This document shows positions 52,070-60,003 of a stretch of 64,000 nt of DNA, piece after piece (position 1 is the stretch's first letter; each line of letters starts with the position of its first letter). The translations under genes were made by a program, and so were the position numbers. The notes under the pieces are model-generated. The model was not told where the DNA came from, made no database searches, and worked only from the letters and a program-made list of their open reading frames with translations. The stretch comes from Amycolatopsis acidicola (GTDB taxonomy: Bacteria > Actinomycetota > Actinomycetes > Mycobacteriales > Pseudonocardiaceae): positions 115,081 to 179,080 of the forward strand of contig NZ_VMNW02000007.1 of NCBI RefSeq assembly GCF_007713735.2, written 5' to 3'.

Positions 52070-52295
52070 CGTCTCGTGATCTTGTGGGCCTTACGCGCGG
52101 GTGTGTGTTTGCCCGCCAGGGCGCCGAGTTGGCCCGAGGCGCCCCCGAGTTGGCCCCTGGCGTCGCCGGGTTGGCCGACCGCTGCCGCCGTGGGCAAACT
52201 CAGCGACCGGACCGGCAAACTCGGTGACGCGGCGGGCAAACTCACCGACCGCACGGGCAAACACGACAACGTAAACCGGACGGCATCACGAGACA
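52070..52295. repeat. Two 21-bp tandem-repeat arrays in a 226-bp intergenic region
   Basis: Array 1: GAGTTGGCC/GGGTTGGCC at 52126, 52147 and 52168, exact 21-bp period. Array 2: (C/G)GGCAAAC(T/A)C at 52192, 52213, 52234 and 52255, again exactly 21 bp. GTTTGCCC at 52107-52114 is the inverse of the array-2 core. Frames on both strands stay open and would encode heptads (GKLxDRT on plus, SLPVRSL on minus), but there is no ribosome site or proper start, so coding is doubtful. Lies between TetR and the 3' end of the acyl-CoA dehydrogenase. Confidence 0.75.
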
Positions 52296-53534
52296 CTAGC
52301 CCTTCCGGAAACCGAACATCGATCCCGCGATCCGGCGCAGTTGCAGTTCGTCGGAGCCTTCGGTGATGCGGTAGCGGCGGTGGTGGCGGTAGATGTGCTC
52401 GAAGGGCTTGTGCCGGGTGTAGCCGACGCCGCCGTGGATCTGCATCGCGCGGTCGGCGGCGCGGCAGGCGAGCTGGTTGCCGCGGAGGTTGACCATCGAC
52501 ACCTTGTCCGTCACCCCGGTGCGGCCGTGGGTGTCCATCAGCCACGCCGTCTTGTACAGGGTGTTGCGCAGGAACTCGGCGTCGGTCTGCAGCTCGACCA
52601 GTTGCCATTGGATGCCCTGGTGCTCGTGCAGGGGTTTGCCGAAGATCACCCGCTCACCGGCGAAACGCACGCTCTCGTCGATGCAGAACTGGGCGGCGCC
52701 GAGCGAGGACGCGGCCTGGCGGATGCGGTTCTCGTGCACGAACAGCTGGGCGCAGTCCAGCCCGCGCCCGACCTCGCCCAGCACCGCCGACGACGGCACG
52801 TGCACCTCGTTCAGCCGCACCTCCGCGTGATCGCTGGGCATATTGAAAGTCCAGTGGTAGTAAGGAATTTCGAAGCCGGGCGCGTTCGTGGGGACCAGGA
52901 ACGCGGTGATACCGGCGGCCTTGCCCGCCTCGCCGGAGGTGCGGGCGAACACGAGGTCCACCTCCGCCACGTCCACCACACTGTTGAACCGCTTCGCGCC
53001 CTCGATCACCCAGTCGCCGCCGTCCCGGCGGGCCGTGGTTTCGAGGTACGTGGCGTCGCTGCCGTGCCCCGGTTCGGTGAGCCCGAAAGCCATCTCCATC
53101 TCCCCCGAAACCAGCCGCTCCAGGTAGGCCTCGCGCTGTTCGGGGGTGCCGTACTCGTGCAGCACCAGCGCCAGCGGCAGGTTCGCGACGACGGACGCCT
53201 CGTGACTCAGCTCGGCGTGCAGGCCGGGGCCGAGACCGGCGAGGTGCTCACGGATCACGGCCATCGCGAGGTTCGTGCCATCGCGGCCCCCGAGCGCGGC
53301 CGGGAGCGGATACCGGTAGAAACCCGCGGCGTCGGCGCGGCGCCGCGCTTCCCCCATCAGTTCGCGCCAGCGCTTCGTGGGGATGCCGTCACGGTCGAGA
53401 TCGGTGCGGGTGAACTCGCGCCGGTGGTCGAACAAATCCGGGTTCGCCGCCTCCAGCGGCCGGATTTCCTTGTCGATGAAGGAATCCAGCTCCTTCACGA
53501 ACTCTTCGACGTCACTCGGTACGGACCAGTCCAT
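52296..53534 (-). CDS. Acyl-CoA dehydrogenase
   Basis: 412 aa, somewhat longer than average because of an N-terminal extension (DWSVPSDVEEFVKELDSFID). FGLTEPGHGSDATYLET, RFNSVVDVAEVD, QIHGGVGYTRHKPFEHIYRHHRRYRITEGSDELQLRR. The last motif keeps the classical catalytic Glu (TEGSDE). This sub-family often accompanies APH-type phosphotransferases such as that at 54127. Monocistronic and divergent from the MaoC gene. Confidence 0.91.
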   Translation of the reverse strand: MDWSVPSDVEEFVKELDSFIDKEIRPLEAANPDLFDHRREFTRTDLDRDGIPTKRWRELMGEARRRADAAGFYRYPLPAALGGRDGTNLAMAVIREHLAGLGPGLHAELSHEASVVANLPLALVLHEYGTPEQREAYLERLVSGEMEMAFGLTEPGHGSDATYLETTARRDGGDWVIEGAKRFNSVVDVAEVDLVFARTSGEAGKAAGITAFLVPTNAPGFEIPYYHWTFNMPSDHAEVRLNEVHVPSSAVLGEVGRGLDCAQLFVHENRIRQAASSLGAAQFCIDESVRFAGERVIFGKPLHEHQGIQWQLVELQTDAEFLRNTLYKTAWLMDTHGRTGVTDKVSMVNLRGNQLACRAADRAMQIHGGVGYTRHKPFEHIYRHHRRYRITEGSDELQLRRIAGSMFGFRKG

Positions 53535-53686
53535 GACAGCGCCTCTCGTGTCCGGGAGAATTCGCTGTCACGGTAGGAAAACCCCGCTCGCCGCCTCGGA
53601 CACCGGCGCGAGGGCACTGTGGATTCCTCCAGTGGAGGCGCTCGGCACGACGACCTCCCGCCACCGGACCTGGTTGCCTCGGCGGC
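53535..53686. promoter_or_regulatory. Divergent promoter, acyl-CoA dehydrogenase / MaoC
   Basis: 152 bp without a gene. CCTCC-AGT-GGAGG at 53626-53638 is a short perfect palindrome. No GntR- or TetR-type site was seen. Confidence 0.4.
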
Positions 53687-54139
53687 ATGCGGACCTTGCA
53701 CAGCATCGCGGAACTGCGCGCGCTGACCGGCAGCGAACTGGGCGTGAGCGCCTGGCACGAAGTTACCCAGCAACGGGTGGACGCCTTCGCCGCGGCGACC
53801 GACGATTTCGAGGACATCCACGTGGACCCGGCCCGCGGCGCCGCGGCGGGGTTCGGCGGCACCATCGCGCACGGGCTCTACACGCTGTCCCTCGGCCCGA
53901 AGTTCCTCTACGAGATCTACACCCTGAACGGGCATTCCCTGGGCCTGAACTACGGTTTCGACCGCGTCCGGTTCCTCACCCCGGTCCGCACCGGCGCGCG
54001 GGTCCGGATGAAAGCGGAACTCGCCGAGGCCAGGGAGATCACCGGCGGAACCCGCTTCACCCTGCGGCAGACCTTCGAGATCGAGAACGAGGACAAACCG
54101 GCCTGTGTGGCCGAATCCGTCCTCGCCTACTTCGACTGA
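53687..54139 (+). CDS. MaoC/NodN-like enoyl-CoA hydratase (hot-dog fold)
   Basis: 150 aa. Single hot-dog domain with the hydratase acid/His region ATDDFEDIHVDP at about 37-48 and GGTIAHGLYTLSLGP. Resembles NodN-type (R)-hydratases of actinobacteria. Converges with the phosphotransferase, overlapping it by 13 bp at the 3' end. The ATG has no strong ribosome site; the next in-frame starts would remove conserved sequence. Confidence 0.87.
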   Translation: MRTLHSIAELRALTGSELGVSAWHEVTQQRVDAFAAATDDFEDIHVDPARGAAAGFGGTIAHGLYTLSLGPKFLYEIYTLNGHSLGLNYGFDRVRFLTPVRTGARVRMKAELAEAREITGGTRFTLRQTFEIENEDKPACVAESVLAYFD

Positions 54140-55131
54140 GCCAGGATCCGCCTGCCCCGCTCGACCGCGTCCGGCAGGCTCTCCGCGGCCGTCTCCAGAT
54201 GGGGCTCGGGCTCGGCGAGACGCCGGTTCCGTTTGATCAGGACAGCGAGCGTCGAGACGGTCTTGTAGTGGCTGTAGGCCAGAAACCACGGCAGGTCGGC
54301 CACGGCGCCGGGCCGGATCCCCTGGTATGCCTCCAGCAACTCCGCGCGGGACGGCATCCCGCTGCCCGCCTTGACGTCGGCCTCCGCGCGGGGGGCGTGG
54401 AACCGGTGCGGCGGATCGGTGTGCATCAGCAGCCAGGCCAGGTCCACGCGCGGATCGCCGACCGACCAGATCTCCCAGTCGATGACCGCGGTCAGGCGCT
54501 CGCCGGTGAACAACATGTTGGCCAGCCGGAAGTCACCGTGCGAGAGGCAGGGTGCCACGGGAGCGGGCGCACGGCCGGAGAGCTCGCGGTAGAGCTTTTC
54601 GTGCCGGGGCGCGATCTTCGGGTCTACCGTGTCGAGCAATCGTGCCCACCGGTCCAGTTCCTCGCGCACCGGGACAGCTCTCTCGCCCGACCGCCCGGCC
54701 GGGACGTTCTGCAGCCTCGCGAGCGCCCGCGCCGCCGCGAGAGCCCGCGCCGTGACAACCCCCGGCGACGGCGGTTGCGCCGCGGCGTCCAGTAGCGGTT
54801 CGTACGACTCACCCGGCACCAGCGTCATGACGAACAGCGGCGGGCTCCCGTCGTCCTCCGCGAGCACCTTCGGGACGGGCACGGAGCCGTCTTCGTCGAG
54901 CAGTCGCAGAATCCTGGCCTGGCGCAGCACATCCCGGTTGCGCACGGGCGCCAGTCCCGGTGGCGCGACCTTCACCACGACAGGCGTGTCGGGCCTGTCC
55001 GGACGCCGCAGCACCGAGGAGAACGTGAGGCTGGAAACGCCACCGGGCAAGCGATGCAAGCCACTGAGCGTGGCGCCGGGCCAGCATCGCGCCACCCGCT
55101 GGAGTACTTGGTCGTGATCGAGTTCCGGCAC
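54127..55131 (-). CDS. Phosphotransferase (APH fold), acyl-CoA-dehydrogenase-associated type
   Basis: 334 aa from GTG 55131; an ATG at 55257 would overlap the divergent SDR start and adds unconvincing sequence. N-lobe PVVVKVAPPG, catalytic SHGDFRLANMLF (HxDxxxxN) and IDWEIWSVGDPRVDLAW. Relative of the protein at 20934. Possibly phosphorylates a hydroxyacyl-CoA; substrate unknown. The 5' end is the least certain part of this call. Confidence 0.78.
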   Translation of the reverse strand: MPELDHDQVLQRVARCWPGATLSGLHRLPGGVSSLTFSSVLRRPDRPDTPVVVKVAPPGLAPVRNRDVLRQARILRLLDEDGSVPVPKVLAEDDGSPPLFVMTLVPGESYEPLLDAAAQPPSPGVVTARALAAARALARLQNVPAGRSGERAVPVREELDRWARLLDTVDPKIAPRHEKLYRELSGRAPAPVAPCLSHGDFRLANMLFTGERLTAVIDWEIWSVGDPRVDLAWLLMHTDPPHRFHAPRAEADVKAGSGMPSRAELLEAYQGIRPGAVADLPWFLAYSHYKTVSTLAVLIKRNRRLAEPEPHLETAAESLPDAVERGRRILAQSK

Positions 55132-55255
55132 CGGTTCACTGTGCGAAGCGGCCCTGCCCGCGCGCAACAGATCCGCCGCCCCGCGCTGGAGATCTCCACA
55201 CCGGCCGGCTTGCGGCCGCTCGGCACTGTGTGCGATCGCGGGTAAGAAGCGGAGC
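55132..55255. promoter_or_regulatory. Divergent promoter, phosphotransferase / SDR
   Basis: About 124 bp if the phosphotransferase starts at 55131. No clear operator was seen; AAGAAGCGGAG just before ATG 55256 is the SDR ribosome site. Confidence 0.35.
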
Positions 55256-56002
55256 ATGAACCGTTTCCGCCTCGAAGGCAAAGTCGCTGTCGTGACCGGG
55301 GCGTCCTCCGGCCTCGGTGTCGCCTTCGCCCACGCCATCGCCGAGGCCGGCGCGTCGGTGGCGCTCGGCGCCCGCCGCGAGGACCGGCTCGCCGAAACCG
55401 CCCGGGCAGTCGGGAAAAACGCGCTGGCCGTGCGGACCGACGTGACCCGCGTCGAGGACTGCGACGCCCTCGTCGCGGCGGCGATGGACGCTTTCGGCCG
55501 GGTCGACGTCCTGATCAACAACGCCGGCACCGGCGGGGAGTACCACCCCGCCACGGAGGATCCGCCCGAGCAGTTCCGCTCCGTCGTGGACCTCAACCTC
55601 CTGGGCTCGTACTGGATGGCGCAGGCGTGCGGCCGGGTGATGGGGCCGGGCTCGTCCGTGGTCAACATCTCCAGCGTGATGGCCCTGACCACGGCGAAGA
55701 TGCCGGCCGCCGGGTACAGCGCGAGCAAGGCCGGGGTACTGGGCCTCACGCGGGATCTCGCCGCGCAGTGGGGGCCGCGCGGCATCCGGGTCAACGCGCT
55801 GCTGCCCGGCGTCTTCCCGAGCGAGGCGACCGCGAACTACAGCGAGAACTACCAGCGCAAGGTCATCGACGCGAAGATCCCGCTGGGCCGCATCGGCGAC
55901 CCCGCCGACGTGGCGGCGGCCGCGGTGTTCCTGGCTTCCGACGCCGCCGCCTACATCACCGGCGTGAGCCTGCCCGTCGACGGCGGGGTGCTCGTCAACT
56001 GA
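55256..56002 (+). CDS. Short-chain dehydrogenase/reductase
   Basis: 248 aa. TGASSGLG (14-21), NNAG (88-91), Ser139/Ser140, Tyr154, Lys158 all present; ends YITGVSLPVDGGV. Classical 3-oxoacyl-/alcohol dehydrogenase type. Probably monocistronic. Its last 52 bp overlap, antisense, the 3' end of the small Cys-rich gene. Confidence 0.9.
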   Translation: MNRFRLEGKVAVVTGASSGLGVAFAHAIAEAGASVALGARREDRLAETARAVGKNALAVRTDVTRVEDCDALVAAAMDAFGRVDVLINNAGTGGEYHPATEDPPEQFRSVVDLNLLGSYWMAQACGRVMGPGSSVVNISSVMALTTAKMPAAGYSASKAGVLGLTRDLAAQWGPRGIRVNALLPGVFPSEATANYSENYQRKVIDAKIPLGRIGDPADVAAAAVFLASDAAAYITGVSLPVDGGVLVN

Positions 56003-56157
56003 CGGCGTGGCGCGGTCACCGCCCGGTAGCAGAACGAACAGGCGGGGACCCTGGTCCCGGCCGCCGGGCCGAGCGGCACGGTCAGCCCGGGCATCGCGTT
56101 CGCGCTGCACAGGCCCGGGTCATGCCCCAGCGGACGGCACAGGCACTGACATTCCAT
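55951..56157 (-). CDS. Small cysteine-rich (putative zinc-ribbon) protein
   Basis: 68 aa from ATG 56157, with AAGGA eight bases upstream (an ATG at 56166 is too close to it). Six cysteines: C3, C5, C7, C17, C40, C43, in the pattern CxCxC...C...CxxC, plus His12, consistent with a small metal-binding fold. The conserved-looking core ends near residue 50; the tail runs antisense into the SDR. I recall similar short CxCLC...GLC...CxxCY proteins in other actinomycetes but cannot name a function. It shares a divergent promoter and the GntR-type site with the CoA ligase at 56248. Confidence 0.6.
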   Translation of the reverse strand: MECQCLCRPLGHDPGLCSANAMPGLTVPLGPAAGTRVPACSFCYRAVTAPRRQLTSTPPSTGRLTPVM

Positions 56158-56176
56158 GGACCCCATCCTTGCATCT

Positions 56177-56205
56177 TTGGTCTGATAATTATAAATTCAG
56201 ACCAA
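56177..56205. promoter_or_regulatory. Divergent inverted repeat TTGGTCTGA-N11-TCAGACCAA
   Basis: Perfect 9-bp arms around a very AT-rich spacer, in the promoter between the small Cys-rich gene and the CoA ligase. Half-sites GGTCTGA/TCAGACC are those of the GntR-type sites, and the same half-sites occur at 16065-16083. Confidence 0.6.
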
Positions 56206-56247
56206 CTGGAGTGACGCACGCCACGCACTCACCGGAAGGGCACACGC

Positions 56248-57873
56248 ATGTCAATGCCGACCGTGCGGGACCGCTACCGCGAAGACGAAATCCGCGCCTG
56301 GTACGACGCCGGGTACTGGCATCGGGACGGGCTGTCCGAACTGCTGGCGCAACGGGCCATCACCCACGGGGACAAGGTCTTCGTCTCCGACGGCACCACC
56401 AGCCGGACCTACTCGGCCGTCCGCGCCCAGAGCCTGCGGCTGGCGGGCGGCTTGCGGGAACTGGGGGTGGGCCGGGGCGACCGGGTCGCCGTCCAGCTGC
56501 CGAACTGGACCGAGTTCGCCGTCATCGCGGCCGCGGTGAACAGGCTCGGCGCGGTGCTGGTGCCGATCATGCCGATCTACCGCGCCACCGAGGTCGGCTA
56601 CGTGCTCGAGCACAGCGGCGCCAGGGTCGCGATCACCTGTGACGAGTTCAAGGGCTTCGGCCACCTGGAGATGTTTTCCGCGCTGCGCAAGGAAAATCCC
56701 GGGCTGCGGTCGCTCGTCGTCGCCCGCGGGACGCACGGGTCCGCCACCTCGCTCGACGAGCTGATGGCCGGGCCGGAGCCCGATCTCGCTCCCCCGCCGT
56801 CCGCCGACGACGGGTTCCTGATCGTCTACACCTCGGGCACCACGTCACGGCCGAAGGGCTGCTTCCACACGTTCAACACCCTGCGCGCCAGTGCCGCGGC
56901 GATCGCGAAAAGCGTGCGCTACACCGAGGACGACGTGCAGTTCGGGCCGTCACCCGTCACGCACAGCACCGGGCTCGTGACCAGTGTCGTGCTCCCCCTG
57001 CTGGCCGGGGCGTCCTCCCATTTCATGGAGGCGTGGGAACCGGAGGAAGGATTGCAGCGCATCGCCAAACACGGCTGCACCGCCGCCGTCACCGCGACCC
57101 CGTTCCTGCAGATGCTCACCGCCGCCCACGATCCCGACCGGCACGACGCGAGCAGCCTGCGGCTGTGGGTGTGCGCCGGTTCGCCGATCCCCGGCGCGGT
57201 CGTGCGGCGCGCGGCCGAGAAGTTCTCCGGCTGCCGGGTGCTGAGCCTGTACGGGCGTTCGGAGAACTTCCTGACCACGATGTGCACCGTGGACGATCCG
57301 CCGGAGCGCTCGGCCACCTCCGACGGCAGCGCGGTCGCGGGCGCCACGGTCAAGATCATCGACGAGACCGGCGCCGAGGTGCCGCGCGGCAGCGAAGGCG
57401 ACATCGCCTATCTGGGCCCGAGCCACATGCTGGAGTACTACCGCGATCCGGAGCAGACAGCGGCGCTGTTCACCCCGGAGGGCTTCTCCCGCTCCGGCGA
57501 TCTCGGCTTCATGGACGAGGACGGGTTCGTCCGCGTCACGGGACGGCTCAAGGACATCGTGATCCGCGGCGGGCTCAACATCAGCGCTCGCGAGCTCGAA
57601 GACCTCCTGATCGAGCATCCCGCCGTGAGCGCGGTCGCGGTGGTCGGGATGCCGGACGAACGCCTGGGGGAACGCGTTTGCGCCTACGTCGTCCCCGCCG
57701 CCGGGGCCGAGCCCACGCTGGCCGACCTCACCGGGTATCTCCGCGAACGTGCCGTCGCCACCCCGAAACTCCCGGAGCGGCTGGAGCTCCTCACCGAACT
57801 TCCCTTGACCGCCACCGGAAAGGTGCGCAAACACGTGCTGCGCGACGACATCAAGACCAAGCTCGCCCGGTGA
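56248..57873 (+). CDS. Acyl-CoA synthetase, AliA-like (paralogue of 46715)
   Basis: 541 aa. Same segments as the ligase at 46715: RYxxDEIRAWYDAGYW, IMPIYRATEVGY, KGFGHLEMF, TSGTTSRPKGCFHTFNT, QFGPSPVTHSTGLVTS, HDASSLRLWVCAGSPIPG, LYGRSENFLTTMCTV, RSGDLGFMDEDGFVRVTGRLKDIVIRGGLNIS, TGKVRKHVLR. An alicyclic-acid CoA ligase is the best guess. Heads an operon PucR-SDR-oxidoreductase with GTGA overlaps. Confidence 0.87.
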   Translation: MSMPTVRDRYREDEIRAWYDAGYWHRDGLSELLAQRAITHGDKVFVSDGTTSRTYSAVRAQSLRLAGGLRELGVGRGDRVAVQLPNWTEFAVIAAAVNRLGAVLVPIMPIYRATEVGYVLEHSGARVAITCDEFKGFGHLEMFSALRKENPGLRSLVVARGTHGSATSLDELMAGPEPDLAPPPSADDGFLIVYTSGTTSRPKGCFHTFNTLRASAAAIAKSVRYTEDDVQFGPSPVTHSTGLVTSVVLPLLAGASSHFMEAWEPEEGLQRIAKHGCTAAVTATPFLQMLTAAHDPDRHDASSLRLWVCAGSPIPGAVVRRAAEKFSGCRVLSLYGRSENFLTTMCTVDDPPERSATSDGSAVAGATVKIIDETGAEVPRGSEGDIAYLGPSHMLEYYRDPEQTAALFTPEGFSRSGDLGFMDEDGFVRVTGRLKDIVIRGGLNISARELEDLLIEHPAVSAVAVVGMPDERLGERVCAYVVPAAGAEPTLADLTGYLRERAVATPKLPERLELLTELPLTATGKVRKHVLRDDIKTKLAR

Positions 57874-59294
57874 ACCCGCGGATCAGGGACGCGGTCCTGG
57901 CGCAGGCGGCGACGATCGCCGGCGCAGGACGGGCCCGCCTGTGCTCCCCCGGCGAAGCGGCACTGGACGAGACCTCTGTCGCCGTCCCCGTGGCCCCGGG
58001 CACGGTGCTGGTGGTCGAAGATCCCGCCGACGACCAGGCGCGGGAACGCCTCTCCGCGTTCGCGGCGCTGGCCTCGGCCGCGCTCGGCGAAACCGAGCGG
58101 CTCGCCGCGGAGGTCGCGGCCGAACGACGGCTGAGCGGGCTCATCGGCGGCCCCGGCGGACTGCGCGCGCTCGTGTCGGCGTGCGCGGAACTCTCCGGCA
58201 AGGTCACCATGCTGTTCGACGCGCAGGAACGGCTCGTGGCTTCGGACAGCCCGCCCGGCGCGAGCCCGATCCGGCTCCGCTCGCTCGCCGAAATCGGTGC
58301 GCGGGACGGGATCGCGGCGGCCAGCCTGGACGGGCTCCCCCGGCGGCACCTCGTCGTGCCGGCGACCCACCGTGGCGAGACGTTCGGCCGGCTCGTGCTC
58401 GTCGAACACCCGTCCGTGCTGCGGCCCGCCGACCGCCGGATCGCCGAGCGCACGGCCTGTCACGCCGGAACCGAGTTCGCCGTGCAGCGGCGGGTGGCCG
58501 CCGTGGCGTGGAACGCCCGCTCGTCGCTGGCCCGCCAGCTCATCCGCGGCTCCTCCACCGTGGACGATCTGCGATCGAGCGGCGAATACCTCGGCGTGGA
58601 CACCGGAATCCGCCGGGTACTGGTCTACGTGATCGACGCTCCGCCCGACGCCGAAGAGCTGGCGAACGCCCTCGAAGAACGGCTCGGCGTGGAGGTGCTC
58701 GCCACGCGCGGCTCGGAAGGGATCCTGCTGCTCGTCGAAGCGGCCGAGACAGGCATGGTCGCGCGCGTGAAGTCGGCCGTCCGCGCGATCGTGGGAGACG
58801 CGGTCGCCGGGGTCTCCACGCCCACGGAGCCCGCCAAGCTCGGCCGCGCGTACCGCGAGGCCAAGGAAGTCGCGCATTGCGTGCACCGGTTCGTGGGCCC
58901 GAGATCACCGCGGGTGCTGGCCGTCGACGACCTCGGCCCGGCGCGGCTGTTCGTGGCCAACAGCGCTGTCACCGCGGTCCGCGAGTACCTGCACGACATC
59001 CTCGGCCCCCTGCTCACCGGGGAACCGGCGGAGGCCGGTCTGCTGTGGACGTTGCAGCAGTTCTTCGACTGCGGGCGCAGCGTCCGCGTCTCCGCCGCGC
59101 GCCTCGGCGTGCACGAGAACACCGTCCGGCTGCGGCTGGCGCGCGTCCACCAGGCCACCGGGCTGGACGTCGCCGCCGACGCCGGAGACCAGCTCAGCGT
59201 CCAGACGGCGCTGCTCGTCCTGCGCCTGCAAGGACATCCGGCGCTGCCGTCGCTCGACGACAGCGAAACCGACCTCGGGAGGAAAACAGCGTGA
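57870..59294 (+). CDS. PucR-family helix-turn-helix regulator
   Basis: 474 aa from GTG 57870, overlapping the ligase stop. N-terminal sensory part with an AALASAALGETERL helix, a central GGDEF-like/CdaR-type domain about 230-340, and the C-terminal PucR HTH: LLWTLQQFFDCGRSVRVSAARLGVH is covered by residues about 405-430, followed by ENTVRLRLARVHQATG. Such proteins activate nearby catabolic operons in response to the substrate or its CoA ester. Being inside the ligase operon it is probably self-regulating. Confidence 0.87.
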   Translation: MNPRIRDAVLAQAATIAGAGRARLCSPGEAALDETSVAVPVAPGTVLVVEDPADDQARERLSAFAALASAALGETERLAAEVAAERRLSGLIGGPGGLRALVSACAELSGKVTMLFDAQERLVASDSPPGASPIRLRSLAEIGARDGIAAASLDGLPRRHLVVPATHRGETFGRLVLVEHPSVLRPADRRIAERTACHAGTEFAVQRRVAAVAWNARSSLARQLIRGSSTVDDLRSSGEYLGVDTGIRRVLVYVIDAPPDAEELANALEERLGVEVLATRGSEGILLLVEAAETGMVARVKSAVRAIVGDAVAGVSTPTEPAKLGRAYREAKEVAHCVHRFVGPRSPRVLAVDDLGPARLFVANSAVTAVREYLHDILGPLLTGEPAEAGLLWTLQQFFDCGRSVRVSAARLGVHENTVRLRLARVHQATGLDVAADAGDQLSVQTALLVLRLQGHPALPSLDDSETDLGRKTA

Positions 59295-60001
59295 CACGCG
59301 ACGGGAAGCTCAAGGCACTGGTCACCGGCGCCGCCCGCGACGGCGGCATCGGGCAGGCCATCGTGGCCCGCCTGGAGGCGGCGGGCATGGTGGTGGAAAC
59401 CCTCGACCGGGAGCCGGGCTGCACCTACCAGGCCGACATCGCCGCCGGCGAGCTTCCCGCGCTGGACGACATCGACGTCTACATCGGCAACGCCGGGCTC
59501 ACCACGATGTTCGGCGCCGCGCACCGCTTCCGCCTCGACCGCTGGGAGCAGGACCTGGCGGTCAACCTGACCGGCACCTTCCGGGTGCTGCAGGCTTGCC
59601 TCGGCGGGATGCGCGAACGCGGGTTCGGGCGCATCGTGCTCGTCTCCAGCACCGCGGGCACCCAGGGACTTCCCGGCCAGATCTCCTACAGCACCAGCAA
59701 AGCCGGGCTGCTGGGCATGATGCGGACCGTCGCCGCGGAGAACATCACCGCCGGGATCACGGCGAACGCGGTCCTGCCGGGCATGACCGCCAGCTCCGGT
59801 GTGCTTTCGATGCCGCGGGACATCGTCGACGCCTGGCGGGAAAGCATGCCGGGCGGGCTCGTCCGGCCCGAGGACATCGCCGAGGCGGTCGGCTTCTTCG
59901 CCTCCCCCGCCGCGTCACGGGTGACCGGGCAGATGATCACCGTCGACGGCGGGGACAGCCTCAACACCCGGTCGGTCACGTCGTCGATGGTGCGGAGCTG
60001 A
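59291..60001 (+). CDS. Short-chain dehydrogenase/reductase
   Basis: 236 aa from GTG 59291 (GTGA overlap, GGGAGG upstream). VTGAARDGGIGQAI has a spacer inserted in the glycine motif and the NNAG is GNAG (66-69). Ser120, Tyr133 and Lys137 are intact. Ends VTGQMITVDGGDS. A functional SDR of unknown substrate, acting with the CoA ligase and oxidoreductase of the same operon. Confidence 0.86.
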   Translation: MTRDGKLKALVTGAARDGGIGQAIVARLEAAGMVVETLDREPGCTYQADIAAGELPALDDIDVYIGNAGLTTMFGAAHRFRLDRWEQDLAVNLTGTFRVLQACLGGMRERGFGRIVLVSSTAGTQGLPGQISYSTSKAGLLGMMRTVAAENITAGITANAVLPGMTASSGVLSMPRDIVDAWRESMPGGLVRPEDIAEAVGFFASPAASRVTGQMITVDGGDSLNTRSVTSSMVRS

Positions 60002-60003
60002 CC

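Noticed and set aside
52107..52275. CRISPR array
   Set aside because: The period is only 21 bp with no distinct spacers of 30 bp or more, and there are no cas genes.
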